Position numbers and translations under genes: made by a program
Part shown: piece after piece, positions 36,101-44,444 of the stretch
Layout of the letters: the number at the start of each line of letters is the position of its first letter
Position numbering within the stretch: position 1 is the first letter of the stretch
The notes under the pieces: generated by a model
The model's input: only the letters and a program-made list of their open reading frames with translations
What the model was told of the DNA's origin: nothing
Databases searched by the model: none
DNA from: JAMXLO01 sp963812505
GTDB taxonomy: Bacteria; Pseudomonadota; Alphaproteobacteria; Acetobacterales; Acetobacteraceae
Assembly (NCBI GenBank): GCA_963812505.1
Contig: CAWEVM010000003.1
Location: forward strand, 1-64,000
Direction: 5' to 3'
DNA length: 64,000 bases

Positions 36101-36557
36101 CGTGGTCGTCCCCGGCCACCGCCAGTACGCCGCCGTGCTTCGCGGTGCCGATGAAATTGCCGCAGTGCAGCGCGTCGCCGGCGCGGTCGACGCCGGGACC
36201 CTTGCCGTACCACATGCCGAACACGCCATCGACACGCTTGCCGGGAAACGCATCGAGCTGCTGCGTGCCGTATAGCATGGTCGCGGCGAGGTCTTCGTTG
36301 ACGCCCGGCTGGAACCGGATGTTCTGGGCGGCGAGCATTTTCTGGCGGTGCCAGACCTCGCGGTCGAGCCCGCCCAGCGGTGAGCCGCGATAGCCGGAGA
36401 TCAGACCGCCCGTGTTCAGGCCGTGTGCGCGGTCGAGACGGGCCTGCTCCAGCAGGACGCGGACCAAGGCCTGGATGCCGGACAGCAGAATGGGGGTGTC
36501 AAGCTCGGTGAGGCGGCTTTCCAGCGTGGTGGCCGTGTGGCCGAGACCGATGTCCAT
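33135..36557 (-). CDS. indolepyruvate/arylpyruvate ferredoxin oxidoreductase, fused alpha-beta form
   Basis: This single-chain enzyme oxidatively decarboxylates aryl pyruvates from Trp, Phe or Tyr to arylacetyl-CoA, reducing a ferredoxin-like acceptor with TPP. The 1140-residue chain contains a core with NTGGLISGYRGSPLGG near the N-terminus and the TPP-binding block GDGTYTHSGIMAI near 488. A cysteine cluster follows at about 627-665 (CENCGDCSAQSSC and CNVDLSCLKGFCP) for an iron-sulphur centre. The C-terminal gamma-type domain is about 700-890: AGIGGGGIVTSGAI. The start is ATG 36557 with GGCGGAGAG upstream; a frame to 36731 is unconserved. It neighbours phenylacetate genes 240 bases away, divergently transcribed. 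Confidence 0.93.
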   Translation of the reverse strand: MDIGLGHTATTLESRLTELDTPILLSGIQALVRVLLEQARLDRAHGLNTGGLISGYRGSPLGGLDREVWHRQKMLAAQNIRFQPGVNEDLAATMLYGTQQLDAFPGKRVDGVFGMWYGKGPGVDRAGDALHCGNFIGTAKHGGVLAVAGDDHGAHSSTYPHQTEHVFEGVFIPVLNPASVEDIVDLGLAGIALSRFCGLWVALKTTAETAEQATTLVIPSTREFITPDFPLPPHGLNYDPHLRFPADRAELERRVVQERIPAALAWARANRLDRRIFGTSDAPIGIVTVGRAHADTLHALRMLDLKDHAQIALYKIAMTWPLETEGLREFARGKRAILVVEEKRSFVETQIRDALYNLPAGGRPEISGKTDASGAPLLSPLMELSPEIVAAGLASFLRSAGLNIQDPPVSRMPERPPGLLRRAPAFCAGCPHGTSTRLPEGSFATAGIGCHFMALDEGDQTRTFTHMGGEGAPFVGMAPFTDTPHVFANMGDGTYTHSGIMAIRQAVAAGARITYKLLVNDAVAMTGGQPAEGNYSVAQYAAQVAAEGVARIAVVADEAERLPPASALPSGTTRHVRGELDTVQRELRAYEGVSVLIYDQVCATEKRRRRKRGKMPQAVQSVVINEQVCENCGDCSAQSSCIAIEPVETSLGRKRRINPTACNVDLSCLKGFCPSFVTVAGPPRAPDADPRWQARENELAAALRQPDLPATSKPWRALFAGIGGGGIVTSGAILAMAAHLEGRAVRTLDFTGLAQKNGTVVAHVQIAESEAALDVVRIPLGAADVMIAADLAVSAGPGVLERNASSAAVIGNLDLAATAAFKHDANLLIDAVLHRRTIERTTDATASTYLHAVRLAEHLFGNAQAMNTLLLGVAWQRGLIPVGEAAILRAIELNGAAVSLNRRAFLWGRVLAENPALEDEILVHTLEAPPTELHALIDARAASLVAYQSNRLAKRYRALVNEVITGETQAFGAPGRLSRTAAEGLYRVMAYKDEYEVARLHTAATYGEKPVFHLSPPLITGIDPATGRHRKVALPGWLALPLFRVLRHGKRLRGTPLDMFGRQQERRMERALIEQYVGDLRTALTALRPDTLDVAVAIAQLPDMIRGFGPVKDANQVKAEKERRALLSRLATDAVPVAAE

Positions 36558-36799
36558 CTGTGTCGACTCTCCGCCAGGATGCGCGATGCAGCGTCCTGAA
36601 ACTTGGGTGTGAGGAGGCGATCTTGCCATGTGAGCCGAGGCTGCGCACGCGGAGTTGGCAAAATAGCGGCGAAGCTGCGCCGAAAGTCGTTTCGACGATT
36701 GTATGTTGCCGGGCGGTCGGGGGACGCGCATGAGTTCGTGCGCGGCCCTTGGGTATCGTTCGCCCGGGGGGCAGGAATCGGGGACAAAGGAACGCGGCC

Positions 36800-37261
36800 A
36801 TGACTATCGTGCCGATACGCGGACTGTTCGAGGCGCATCTGACGGTCAGCGATCTGGACCGCTCCATCGCGTTCTATCGCGATGTGCTGGGGCTGCCGCT
36901 GGCGCAGCGCGTCCCTGCCCGCCAGGTTGCATTCTTCTGGGTACCGTCATCCGACAAGGCCATGCTCGGCCTGTGGTGTATCGGCACATCGCCGCTGCGC
37001 CTTCGCCTGCATATCGCGTTCGATGTGGCGTTGCCGCAGGTGTTCGAATCCGTTGCGGCGCTGCGGCGGGCGGGGATTACGGCGCGCTCCGGCGATGGCA
37101 CGGCGATCGAGGAGCCGGAGGTGCTCTGCTGGATGCCGGCGGCGAGCGTGTATTTCGACGATCCGGATGGGCATTCACTGGAGTTCATTTGCATGCTGGA
37201 CGAATCGCCCCGGCCGGAGCTGGGTCGGGTATCATGGTCGGAGTGGCGGAGGCAGACATGA
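36800..37261 (+). CDS. VOC-family (glyoxalase/bleomycin resistance-like) metalloprotein
   Basis: A 153-residue protein from ATG 36800. It has the paired beta-alpha-beta-beta-beta modules of the vicinal oxygen chelate fold: AHLTVSDLDRSIAFYRDVLG (first ligand His in AHL, residue 13), LRLHIAFDVA, VYFDDPDGHSLEFICML with a His and the metal Glu (LEF). These features suggest a metal-dependent lyase or isomerase of unknown substrate. The stop overlaps the paaG start (ATGA), so it is the first gene of the paaG-paaI-paaK unit and may serve an arylacetate-related step. Confidence 0.85.
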   Translation: MTIVPIRGLFEAHLTVSDLDRSIAFYRDVLGLPLAQRVPARQVAFFWVPSSDKAMLGLWCIGTSPLRLRLHIAFDVALPQVFESVAALRRAGITARSGDGTAIEEPEVLCWMPAASVYFDDPDGHSLEFICMLDESPRPELGRVSWSEWRRQT

Positions 37262-38046
37262 GTGACGAGGTCCGTGTCGAACTGCGTGACGGCTGGCACA
37301 AGCTTGTGCTGAACCGGCCCGACAAGCTGAATGCTGCGAACGAGGCGATGCTGACCGCGCTGCTGCACGCGCTCGACGCGGCGGTGGTGGATCACGCCTG
37401 CCGCGCGGTGCTGCTGACCGGCGAGGGCAGGGGGTTCTGCACCGGTCAGGAACTCGGGCCGGCGATGATGCCTGGTCCCGGTGGGGCGCCCGATCTCGGC
37501 ACCGTCGCTGCACTGCATCATCGGCTGGTGCGCCGATTGCGCGGAGTGCCGCTGCCGGTCGTGTGCGCGGTGAATGGCGTGGCCGCAGGCGCTGGGGCGA
37601 GCTACGCGCTGGCGTGCGATATCGTGTTGGCCGCGCGCAGTGCGAAGTTCATCCAGGCGTTTGTGAAGATCGGCCTTGTGCCGGACTCTGGCGCGAGCTT
37701 CTTCTTGCCGCGGATGATCGGCGAGGCGCGCGCGCGGGCGCTGGTCATGCTCGGTGAGACTTTGGACGCTGAGCGCGCCGCGGACTGGGGAATGATTTGG
37801 AAAGTCGTGGATGACGACGCGCTGCAGCAGGAAGCCGAGACGCTCACCGCCCATTTGGCGAAGCAGCCGACGGCGTCGCTGGCGGCCATGAAGCGTTTGT
37901 TCGCTGCCTCCGCCACAAATGGACTGCTGGCGCAGCTGGACCTCGAGCAGGAGCTGCAGAGCGCGGCTGGTCACGGCGCGGAGTATGCCGAGGGCGTGCG
38001 CGCGTTCCTCGATAAGCGTGCGCCACAATTTCCGGGGCGGAAGTGA
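37258..38046 (+). CDS. paaG: enoyl-CoA hydratase/isomerase, PaaG type
   Basis: PaaG isomerises the ring-epoxide of phenylacetyl-CoA to an oxepin-CoA in the aerobic phenylacetate pathway. The 262-residue crotonase has WHKLVLNRPDKLNAAN at the start, oxyanion-hole loops LTGEGRGFCTGQEL and VNGVAAGAGASYALACD, and FVKIGLVPDSGASFFLPR with an Asp in the PaaG position. Similar hydratases act in fatty-acid oxidation, so the gene name rests on the neighbours paaI and paaK and on the QAFVKIGLVPD block. It overlaps VOC (ATGA) and paaI (GTGA). Confidence 0.85.
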   Translation: MSDEVRVELRDGWHKLVLNRPDKLNAANEAMLTALLHALDAAVVDHACRAVLLTGEGRGFCTGQELGPAMMPGPGGAPDLGTVAALHHRLVRRLRGVPLPVVCAVNGVAAGAGASYALACDIVLAARSAKFIQAFVKIGLVPDSGASFFLPRMIGEARARALVMLGETLDAERAADWGMIWKVVDDDALQQEAETLTAHLAKQPTASLAAMKRLFAASATNGLLAQLDLEQELQSAAGHGAEYAEGVRAFLDKRAPQFPGRK

Positions 38047-38477
38047 GCGAGCTCGCGCGCACACTCGCCCAGGCGATGTGGGCGGAGGATCGCGCCAGTT
38101 CGGGACTGGGCATGCGTCTCGACGCGGTGGCACCGGGACACGCGCGCCTGTCGATGACAATCACCGAGGCGATGACGAACGGGCACGGCATCTGCCACGG
38201 CGGTTTCATTTTCGCGCTGGCGGACTCGGCGATGGCGTTCGCGGCCAATCCGCGCGGCGAGGCGGCGGTGGCACAACACGCGTCGATCACATTTGTCCGT
38301 CCGGGGAGCGTTGGCGACGTGCTGGTGGCTGACGCGGTCGAACGGATGCATGCCGGCCGATCAGGGATGTACGACGTGCGTGTAAGCACAGAGGAGGGCG
38401 AACTGATCGCCGAATTCCGTGGTCATACCCGCACGATTCGAGGGAAGGCGGAAGGCCGCGGCAAGGCGGAGGGATAG
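38043..38477 (+). CDS. paaI: hydroxyphenylacetyl-CoA thioesterase, hotdog fold
   Basis: PaaI hydrolyses stalled phenylacetyl-CoA-pathway thioesters. The 144-residue hotdog-fold protein carries the family signature GHGICHGGFIFALADSAMAF (catalytic Asp and the H-G-G motif, about 47-65). It is followed by AQHASITFVRPGSVGDVLVA. It starts at GTG 38043, overlapping paaG. A short Lys/Gly/Glu-rich repeat (GKAEG, GRGKAEG) ends the protein. The stop abuts the paaK ATG. Confidence 0.92.
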   Translation: MSELARTLAQAMWAEDRASSGLGMRLDAVAPGHARLSMTITEAMTNGHGICHGGFIFALADSAMAFAANPRGEAAVAQHASITFVRPGSVGDVLVADAVERMHAGRSGMYDVRVSTEEGELIAEFRGHTRTIRGKAEGRGKAEG

Positions 38478-39767
38478 ATGGCAGGCCTCGACGCAATCGA
38501 AACGGCGTCGCGCGATGAGATTGCCGCGCTGCAACGCGAGCGGCTCGCCTGGACGCTGCGCCATGCCTACACCAACGCGGCACACTACCGAGCCGCGTTC
38601 GATCGCGCCGGCGTGCATCCGGATGACTTCCGGACGCTGGGTGACCTCGCGAAGTTCCCGTTCACCAGCAAGCAGGACCTGCGGGCGAATTATCCATTCG
38701 GCATGTTCGCCGTGCCGCGCGAGAAACTGGCGCGCGTGCATGCCTCGTCCGGGACGACAGGCAAGCCGACCGTCGTCGGCTACACCGCGAAGGACATCGA
38801 GACCTGGGCGCATGTCGTGGCGCGTTCGATCTACGCGGCCGGCGGACGGCCGGGGATGATCGTGCATGTGGCGTATGGCTACGGGCTGTTCACCGGCGGC
38901 CTTGGCGCGCATTACGGCGCGGAGAAGCTGGGCTGTACGGTGGTGCCGGTGTCGGGTGGCATGACCGAGCGTCAGGTGCAGTTGATAACCGACTTCCGTC
39001 CCGACGTGATCATGGTGACGCCAAGCTACATGCTGGCGGTGCTGGACGAGTTCCAGCGTCAGGGACTGGATCCGCGCGACTGCTCGCTGAAGATCGGCAT
39101 CTTCGGGGCCGAACCCTGGACCAATGCGATGCGCCGCGAGATCGAAGATGGCTTCGCGATGGATGCAGTCGATATCTATGGATTGTCCGAGGTAATGGGT
39201 CCCGGTGTGGCTAACGAGTGCGTCGAGACGAAGGATGGGCTGCATATCTGGGAGGATCACTTCTACCCGGAGGTGATCGATCCGGAGACCGGTGCGGTGC
39301 AGCCGGAGGGCGAGCGCGGCGAGCTGGTGTTCACCACGCTGACCAAGGAAGGCATGCCGGTGGTGCGCTATCGCACGCGCGACCTGACGCGGCTGCTGCC
39401 TGGCACGGCGCGTTCAATGCGTCGGATGGAGAAGGTGACCGGGCGATCTGACGACATGGTGATCGTGCGCGGGGTCAACATGTTTCCCACGCAGGTGGAG
39501 GAGCAGCTGCTGAAGAGCGAGGTGCTGAGCGGACATTATCAGATTGTGCTGACGCGTGAGGGGCGAATGGACGAGGTGGCGGTACACGTGGAGGCGCGGC
39601 CGGAGTATTTCGATCCTGTGCTGCTGGATGCGGAAGCGAAGGCGGTCGTGGCACGAATCAAGGACACGATCGGACTGACCACGCGCGTGGTGGTGGAAGC
39701 GCCGGGGGCGGTGGAGCGCTCGGTCGGGAAGGCGCGGCGGGTGGTGGATCGGCGGGCGCAGACGTAG
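38478..39767 (+). CDS. paaK: phenylacetate-CoA ligase
   Basis: PaaK activates phenylacetate with ATP and CoA, the entry step of the phenylacetate pathway. The 429-residue ANL-superfamily enzyme has VHASSGTTGKPTVVGYT (P-loop, about 92-108), VHVAYGYGLFTGGLGAHYG, IYGLSEVMGPGVANEC (A5) and VVRYRTRDLTRLLPGTARS (A8), with TGRSDDMVIVRGVNMFPTQ. The ring closes with a hinge and C-terminal ACT-like part. Its ATG follows the paaI stop directly. The ring-epoxidase genes paaABCDE are not in this window. Confidence 0.95.
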   Translation: MAGLDAIETASRDEIAALQRERLAWTLRHAYTNAAHYRAAFDRAGVHPDDFRTLGDLAKFPFTSKQDLRANYPFGMFAVPREKLARVHASSGTTGKPTVVGYTAKDIETWAHVVARSIYAAGGRPGMIVHVAYGYGLFTGGLGAHYGAEKLGCTVVPVSGGMTERQVQLITDFRPDVIMVTPSYMLAVLDEFQRQGLDPRDCSLKIGIFGAEPWTNAMRREIEDGFAMDAVDIYGLSEVMGPGVANECVETKDGLHIWEDHFYPEVIDPETGAVQPEGERGELVFTTLTKEGMPVVRYRTRDLTRLLPGTARSMRRMEKVTGRSDDMVIVRGVNMFPTQVEEQLLKSEVLSGHYQIVLTREGRMDEVAVHVEARPEYFDPVLLDAEAKAVVARIKDTIGLTTRVVVEAPGAVERSVGKARRVVDRRAQT

Positions 39768-40279
39768 TGCCGGTATCGGTGGCGTTGCTGCGTGCGGTGA
39801 ATGTCGGTGGCACGGGCATGTTGCCGATGAAGGAGCTTCAGTCACTTTGCACCGGTCTCGGCCTGGCCAATGTCCGGACATATATCCAGAGTGGCAATGT
39901 CGTTTTCGAAAGTCGCCTTGCCGAGGCCGTGCTGCAAAGCAAATTGGAGGCGGCGCTGACTGATCGGATGGGACGCCGCGTCAGCGTGATGGTCCGAACG
40001 GCTTCCGAGCTTCGCGCGACGCTGGATGCCAACCCATTCCCGGATGCCAGGCCTGCGCAGGTGGGGGTCGTCTTCCTGTCCTCGCCCGTGTCTGAGGCTC
40101 TGTTCGCCGGATTGACATGTCCCGGAGGCGAGGAGCTGCACGGCGTCAATCGCGAGGTCTTCATCCATTATCCCAACGGCATGGGACGCTCGAAATTAAA
40201 GCTGCCGCGAGACGTGGCAGATGGTACCACGCGGAATCTGAATACCGTTGCGAAGCTCGCGGCGATGGCCGAAGGCTGA
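39767..40279 (+). CDS. DUF1697 family protein
   Basis: A 170-residue protein starting GTG 39767, inside the paaK stop. Characteristic DUF1697 blocks are LLRAVNVGGTGMLPMKELQ, GLANVRTYIQSGNVVFES (a strongly conserved run) and VMVRTASELRATLDANPFPD. The function is unknown. Translational coupling to paaK is by overlap only; many genomes place DUF1697 alone, so a pathway role is doubtful. Confidence 0.92.
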   Translation: MPVSVALLRAVNVGGTGMLPMKELQSLCTGLGLANVRTYIQSGNVVFESRLAEAVLQSKLEAALTDRMGRRVSVMVRTASELRATLDANPFPDARPAQVGVVFLSSPVSEALFAGLTCPGGEELHGVNREVFIHYPNGMGRSKLKLPRDVADGTTRNLNTVAKLAAMAEG

Positions 40280-40428
40280 ACGGCAGTTTTGACTTGTGGT
40301 GCGCGTTCCCAGTTCGGTATAGGACAAGATGGATCAGCGACTTTCGATGTCGGACACGACCTGCAATTCGATTGTGACGCAGGTGAAGATTCTGCTCGTG
40401 CGTCGCAACTCCGGAATGGCTTGGTCCC

Positions 40429-41403
40429 ATGTCCCCCATCATCGCAGTCCGCAACCTCCGCAAGCGGTACCGCTACGCTAAACCCGGCGGGCTGCTGTCG
40501 TTCGTTTTTCCGGACTACCACTACATCGACGCGCTGGATGGGCTGAGCTTCGATATCGCGGCCGGCGAACGGGTTGCCATCATCGGCCCGAACGGTGCCG
40601 GCAAGTCCACGACATTGAAGATCCTCACCGGCATTCTGGAGCCGGGTGAGGGGGCGGCCTCTGTGCTCGGTCTGACACCGTGGCGCGAGCGATTGGTGCT
40701 GGCGCAGCGGATCGGCGTGGTGTTTGGGCAGCGCTCGCAGCTTTGGGGCGAGCTGCCGGTGCGCGAATCGTTTGCCCTGCTGCGCCGTATCTATACGCAG
40801 CCGGCCGCGGTATTTGCCGTGCGGCTCGAACGTCTGGTGCAGCGCTTCGCATTGGAGGCGCTGCTGCAGCAGCCGGTGAACCGTCTGTCGCTCGGACAGC
40901 GCATGCGCTGCGAGCTGGTGGCAAGCCTGTTGCACGCGCCATCGGTTCTGTTCCTCGACGAGCCGACGATCGGTCTCGACATCACCGCCAAGGCGGCCAT
41001 GCGCGATCTGATCAAGCAGCAGGCGCATGAAGACGGACAGACCGTCGTGCTGACCTCACACGACACGCGCGACATCGAGCTGGTGTGCGACCGGGTCATC
41101 GTGATCAACGCCGGACGGATCGTGGTGGATCAGCCGACGAGTGAGCTGCGCCGACGATTTCTTGGCCGCAAGCTCGTGACAATTCGTTCGGTGGCACCGG
41201 AGGTCGCGCTTGAATTGCCGGGTGTCACGTTGCGGTCGAGTGAAGCGCATCAGACGTTGTTCGAGGTCGATACCGGCATGCTGCATGTGGAGCGGCTGAT
41301 CGAAGCCGCGCTTGCGATCGGCGGGATCGAGGATATCACCATCGAGGATCCGCCGATGGAGGAGGTGATCCGTGACATCTACGCCTGCGCTGCCCGCGTT
41401 TGA
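40429..41403 (+). CDS. ABC-2 type exporter ATP-binding protein
   Basis: A 324-residue ATPase, longer than usual at both ends. It has FDIAAGERVAIIGPNGAGKS (Walker A), QRIGVVFGQRSQLWGELPVRES (Q-loop), the ABC signature RLSLGQRMRCELVASLLHAP, Walker B VLFLDEPTIGLD and the H-loop TSHDTRDIEL. Residues about 230-320 form a regulatory tail. The FGQRSQLW-G-L motif is typical of ABC-2 exporters of the type that in Bacteroidetes, Firmicutes and Proteobacteria export antibiotics or dyes. The permease gene overlaps its 3' end by 32 bases. Confidence 0.9.
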   Translation: MSPIIAVRNLRKRYRYAKPGGLLSFVFPDYHYIDALDGLSFDIAAGERVAIIGPNGAGKSTTLKILTGILEPGEGAASVLGLTPWRERLVLAQRIGVVFGQRSQLWGELPVRESFALLRRIYTQPAAVFAVRLERLVQRFALEALLQQPVNRLSLGQRMRCELVASLLHAPSVLFLDEPTIGLDITAKAAMRDLIKQQAHEDGQTVVLTSHDTRDIELVCDRVIVINAGRIVVDQPTSELRRRFLGRKLVTIRSVAPEVALELPGVTLRSSEAHQTLFEVDTGMLHVERLIEAALAIGGIEDITIEDPPMEEVIRDIYACAARV

Positions 41404-42187
41404 GCGCGCGCTTGCGGTCGGGCGAATGGGTGCGGTCGCCTCGCTGGCCGGGCGCGCGGTCCTGCTTGGGCGCGGTGTGTTCTATCTGTTGGTGATCGCA
41501 CTGCTGGCGACATTCTGGGACCGCGTCGCGGCAGAACATCAGCCTGGCACACTGGCGCCGTTGCTGCCGGCCGGTGGGCTTGCGGTCTATGTCGGCGTGA
41601 CGGAGTGGATCACTCTGTCGGTGCCCGCAATACATCTGCATCTGGAAGACGATATTCGCTCCGGCGCGATCGAGACGCACCTGCTGCGCCCCACCTCGTA
41701 TCCGCTGCTGCGCATCGCGGAGAGCTGCGGCGGATTGCTCGTGCGGCAGGGCTTGCTCGGCGCGATCGGCGTGGTGGCGCTGTTGCTGTCGGGACATACG
41801 GTGCCGTCCGCGACAACGTGGGTCTGCCTGGTTGTGCTTGGCGCGTTGGGCGGATTTGTCGGCATACTCCTGTTTGCGCTGGTGGGTATGAGCGCCTTCT
41901 GGCTGCGTCGCACGATTCCGATTTATCTGTGCGTGCAGAAAATGTCCTTTCTACTGGGCGGGCTGTTTGCTCCTTTGACGCTGTATCCCGCGTGGCTGCG
42001 GGGAATCTCCGAGGCGAGCCCGTTTGCCGCACAGCTCTATTGGCCTGCGGCGATCGTTGTCTCGCCTGGCGCGGCGATAGTATCGCAGGCGTTCACGTAC
42101 GAAGTGTTGTGGATCGCGCTACTTTCGACACTGTTGGCGGTGATCTGGCGCCGCGGGCTTCGGCGAATACTGCAGCATACCATCTAA
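41372..42187 (+). CDS. ABC-2 type exporter permease
   Basis: A 271-residue protein with six hydrophobic helices (for example LLGRGVFYLLVIALLATFW and VCLVVLGALGGFVGILLFAL). It also has IHLHLEDDIRSGAIETHLLRPTSYPLLRI, quoted in part, a hydrophilic coupling segment seen in this permease class. The GTG start at 41372 lies inside the ATPase gene with GGAGGTGAT nearby. ABC-2 systems with this ATPase type usually have two permease genes; here a second recognisable permease is absent. The substrate is unknown. Confidence 0.85.
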   Translation: MTSTPALPAFERALAVGRMGAVASLAGRAVLLGRGVFYLLVIALLATFWDRVAAEHQPGTLAPLLPAGGLAVYVGVTEWITLSVPAIHLHLEDDIRSGAIETHLLRPTSYPLLRIAESCGGLLVRQGLLGAIGVVALLLSGHTVPSATTWVCLVVLGALGGFVGILLFALVGMSAFWLRRTIPIYLCVQKMSFLLGGLFAPLTLYPAWLRGISEASPFAAQLYWPAAIVVSPGAAIVSQAFTYEVLWIALLSTLLAVIWRRGLRRILQHTI

Positions 42188-42283
42188 AATCAGTTTCCGT
42201 CGCTTCGAAATCATCGGCACGTGAGAAGTCAAGCCATCGTCCCGATTTCAGTAGGCCCGAAAATACGGTAACGAGGGCGTGCG

Positions 42284-42904
42284 ATGCGATCAGGTCTAAC
42301 CACGGTATTGTGGATGGGTTCAGCGCTCAGCGCTGCGGCTGCCCTGGCGGCTGTTGTGATCGGAATCGCTGGTGCGGGTCAAAAAGGCACCGACGCTGCA
42401 CTTTTCTTGACCGGACGACTGTCGTTCATGCTCTTCTGGCCGGCATATACCGGCAGCGTGCTGGCTGAGCTGTTCGGCCAGGCCTTCCTGCCATTGAGAC
42501 GGCGTGCCCGTGAATTCGGTCTCGCGTTTGCCTCAGCGCATCTCGTTCATCTCGGCCTCGTAGCCTGGCTCTGTCAAATAGGCACCGCGCCAGGGACCTC
42601 GACGTTCGTCTTCTTCGGGATTGCAGTTTTTTGGACCTACCTGCTCGCGCTCTTCTCGATTGGCCGTCTGCATCAGACACTCAATCCTTGGGTCTGGTGG
42701 CTCATGCGCATGGTTGGGCTCAACTACATTGCCTATGCCTTTGCGGTCGATTTTCTTAATCATCCGCTGCAAGGGGATGCCCGGCGCGTCGTCGCGTACC
42801 TGCCCTTTGCGGTTCTTGCCATTGTCGGGCCAATGCTGTTTTTTGTCGCATCGGCGCAACGCATCTGGCGCTTGCGGCGGCGTTCCTTTTACCGGCTTGG
42901 CTGA
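42284..42904 (+). CDS. polytopic membrane protein, possibly ferric-reductase-like
   Basis: A 206-residue protein with about six helices (for example LSAAAALAAVVIGIAGAG, LSFMLFWPAYTGSVLAELF and IVGPMLFFVASAQRIW). It has a His pair in FASAHLVHLGLVAW and another in FAVDFLNHPLQG. Such spaced histidines between helices resemble haem-ligating positions of ferric-reductase-like membrane domains, but the match is weak. The 3' end overlaps the convergent HpaB gene by 16 bases. The function is unknown. Confidence 0.6.
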   Translation: MRSGLTTVLWMGSALSAAAALAAVVIGIAGAGQKGTDAALFLTGRLSFMLFWPAYTGSVLAELFGQAFLPLRRRAREFGLAFASAHLVHLGLVAWLCQIGTAPGTSTFVFFGIAVFWTYLLALFSIGRLHQTLNPWVWWLMRMVGLNYIAYAFAVDFLNHPLQGDARRVVAYLPFAVLAIVGPMLFFVASAQRIWRLRRRSFYRLG

Positions 42905-44436
42905 CCCGTGCCGGTGGACAGCCAGGTTTCTCCAATCCATCCATTCTCGTCGTAGTCCGCCATGCACTGCTCGACCAATGCCTCCATGACCTTGAGGTCG
43001 CCGCCGCGCTCCGCACCGGTCAGCGATTGTGCGCGGATGTCCTCCCAGCCTCCGGCGTAGTTTCGCTCATACAGTTCGTGACGGCCGCCGAACTCGGTAC
43101 CGATCGCATCCCACAGCAGCTTCATGATCTTGATGCGTTCTTTGTATTCGATGCCGTGCGAGCCGCGGACATAGCGTCGCAGATAAGGTTCGATCGCCGG
43201 GTTGGCAAAATCCTTCACCGACGACGGCAAATATATCAGTGCCGACGTGACGATGCGCTCTACGATATCCTTGATGCGCGGATAGGCATCCGGCGCGAAC
43301 ACGCGATACGCCAGGCCCGCGCGCAGGTTTGGCAGCACCGCATCGCCTACCCAAGGATCGGGATCGTTCGCCATCGCGTTGGACAGCGACCAGAACAGGT
43401 TGCGCCAGGCAATCGCCTCGCCCAACTGCACCTGGTTGCCGCGTGCCTCGTCGCCACCCGTGCAGCGCAGCGCCTTGGCCAGCAAGCCGCACAGAAAATC
43501 CAGCTTGACCGCAAAGCGCGTGCAGCCCTGGAATTGGAACCCGTGCATGAAGCCCGAACGTGGGTAGAAGCTCAGCACCCGCGCTGGATCGCGATAGATG
43601 AACACGTCCTCCCAGGGGACGAATACGTTGTCCAGGATGAAGATCGCGTCGTTCTCGTCGAACCGCGATGACAGCGGATAGTCGTACGGTGAACCATTCA
43701 GCAACGCCGCCTTCTCGTACGAGGTGCGACAGATCAGCTTCAGGCCTGGCGCGTCGATCGGCACCATGAACATCAGCGACATGTCCAGATCCTCGGTCGC
43801 GGTCTTCGAGCTCTGGCCCATGAAGTTGTAGTGGGTGATCGCCGCCGAGGTCGCCACCACCTTGGCGCCGGATACGATGATGCCGCCGTCGGTCTCCTTC
43901 TGCACCGAAACGTAGACGTCCTTCACCTGCTCGGCCGGCTTGTGGCGATCGATCGGAGGATTGACGATCGCGTGGTTCATGAACGGCATGGTTTCCTGCG
44001 CGCGCTTGTACCAGGTGCGCGCATTGCCGGCATACGGGCCGTCGTACTCCGCGTTACCGCCCAGAGTGTTGGAATACGCCGCCTTGTAGTCGGGCGTGCG
44101 GCCCATCCAGCCATAGGTCAGCCGCGACCACTCGGCGATCGCCGCCTGCGCGCCACGCAGGTCTTCGCGCGAGCGCGGCACGCGGAAGAAGCGATGGGTG
44201 TAGCCGCCCGAACCGGTATCGGTGGGGCAGGTCAGCACCTCGTGGCGCTTCGGGTCGTGCAGCGCATCATAGAGGCGCGCAATGGAGCGCACGGAATTGC
44301 GAAAGGCCGGATGGCTGGTCACGTCCGGCACGCGCTCGCCGTCGATATATACCTCGCGGCCATCCCGCAGGCTCTGCATGTACTCGGCACCGGTGTAGGG
44401 GCGCGTGCGATCGGCGATGACGTCTTCGGGTTTCAT
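42889..44436 (-). CDS. 4-hydroxyphenylacetate 3-monooxygenase-type flavin oxygenase (HpaB/PvcC family)
   Basis: A 515-residue FADH2-dependent aromatic hydroxylase. It begins with MKPEDVIADRTRPYTGAEYM, the typical N-terminus with L-R-D-G-R following. Family features include YTHRFFRVPRSREDL, VSGAKVVATSAAITHYNFMG and VPIDAPGLKLICRTSYE, then the flavin/substrate region FVPWEDVFIYRDP and FQGCTRFAVKLDFL. The usual partner, flavin reductase HpaC, is not in the window. The substrate (4-hydroxyphenylacetate or another phenol) is inferred from family and from the arylacetate genes nearby. Confidence 0.9.
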   Translation of the reverse strand: MKPEDVIADRTRPYTGAEYMQSLRDGREVYIDGERVPDVTSHPAFRNSVRSIARLYDALHDPKRHEVLTCPTDTGSGGYTHRFFRVPRSREDLRGAQAAIAEWSRLTYGWMGRTPDYKAAYSNTLGGNAEYDGPYAGNARTWYKRAQETMPFMNHAIVNPPIDRHKPAEQVKDVYVSVQKETDGGIIVSGAKVVATSAAITHYNFMGQSSKTATEDLDMSLMFMVPIDAPGLKLICRTSYEKAALLNGSPYDYPLSSRFDENDAIFILDNVFVPWEDVFIYRDPARVLSFYPRSGFMHGFQFQGCTRFAVKLDFLCGLLAKALRCTGGDEARGNQVQLGEAIAWRNLFWSLSNAMANDPDPWVGDAVLPNLRAGLAYRVFAPDAYPRIKDIVERIVTSALIYLPSSVKDFANPAIEPYLRRYVRGSHGIEYKERIKIMKLLWDAIGTEFGGRHELYERNYAGGWEDIRAQSLTGAERGGDLKVMEALVEQCMADYDENGWIGETWLSTGTGQPSR

Positions 44437-44444
44437 GGTGTCCT

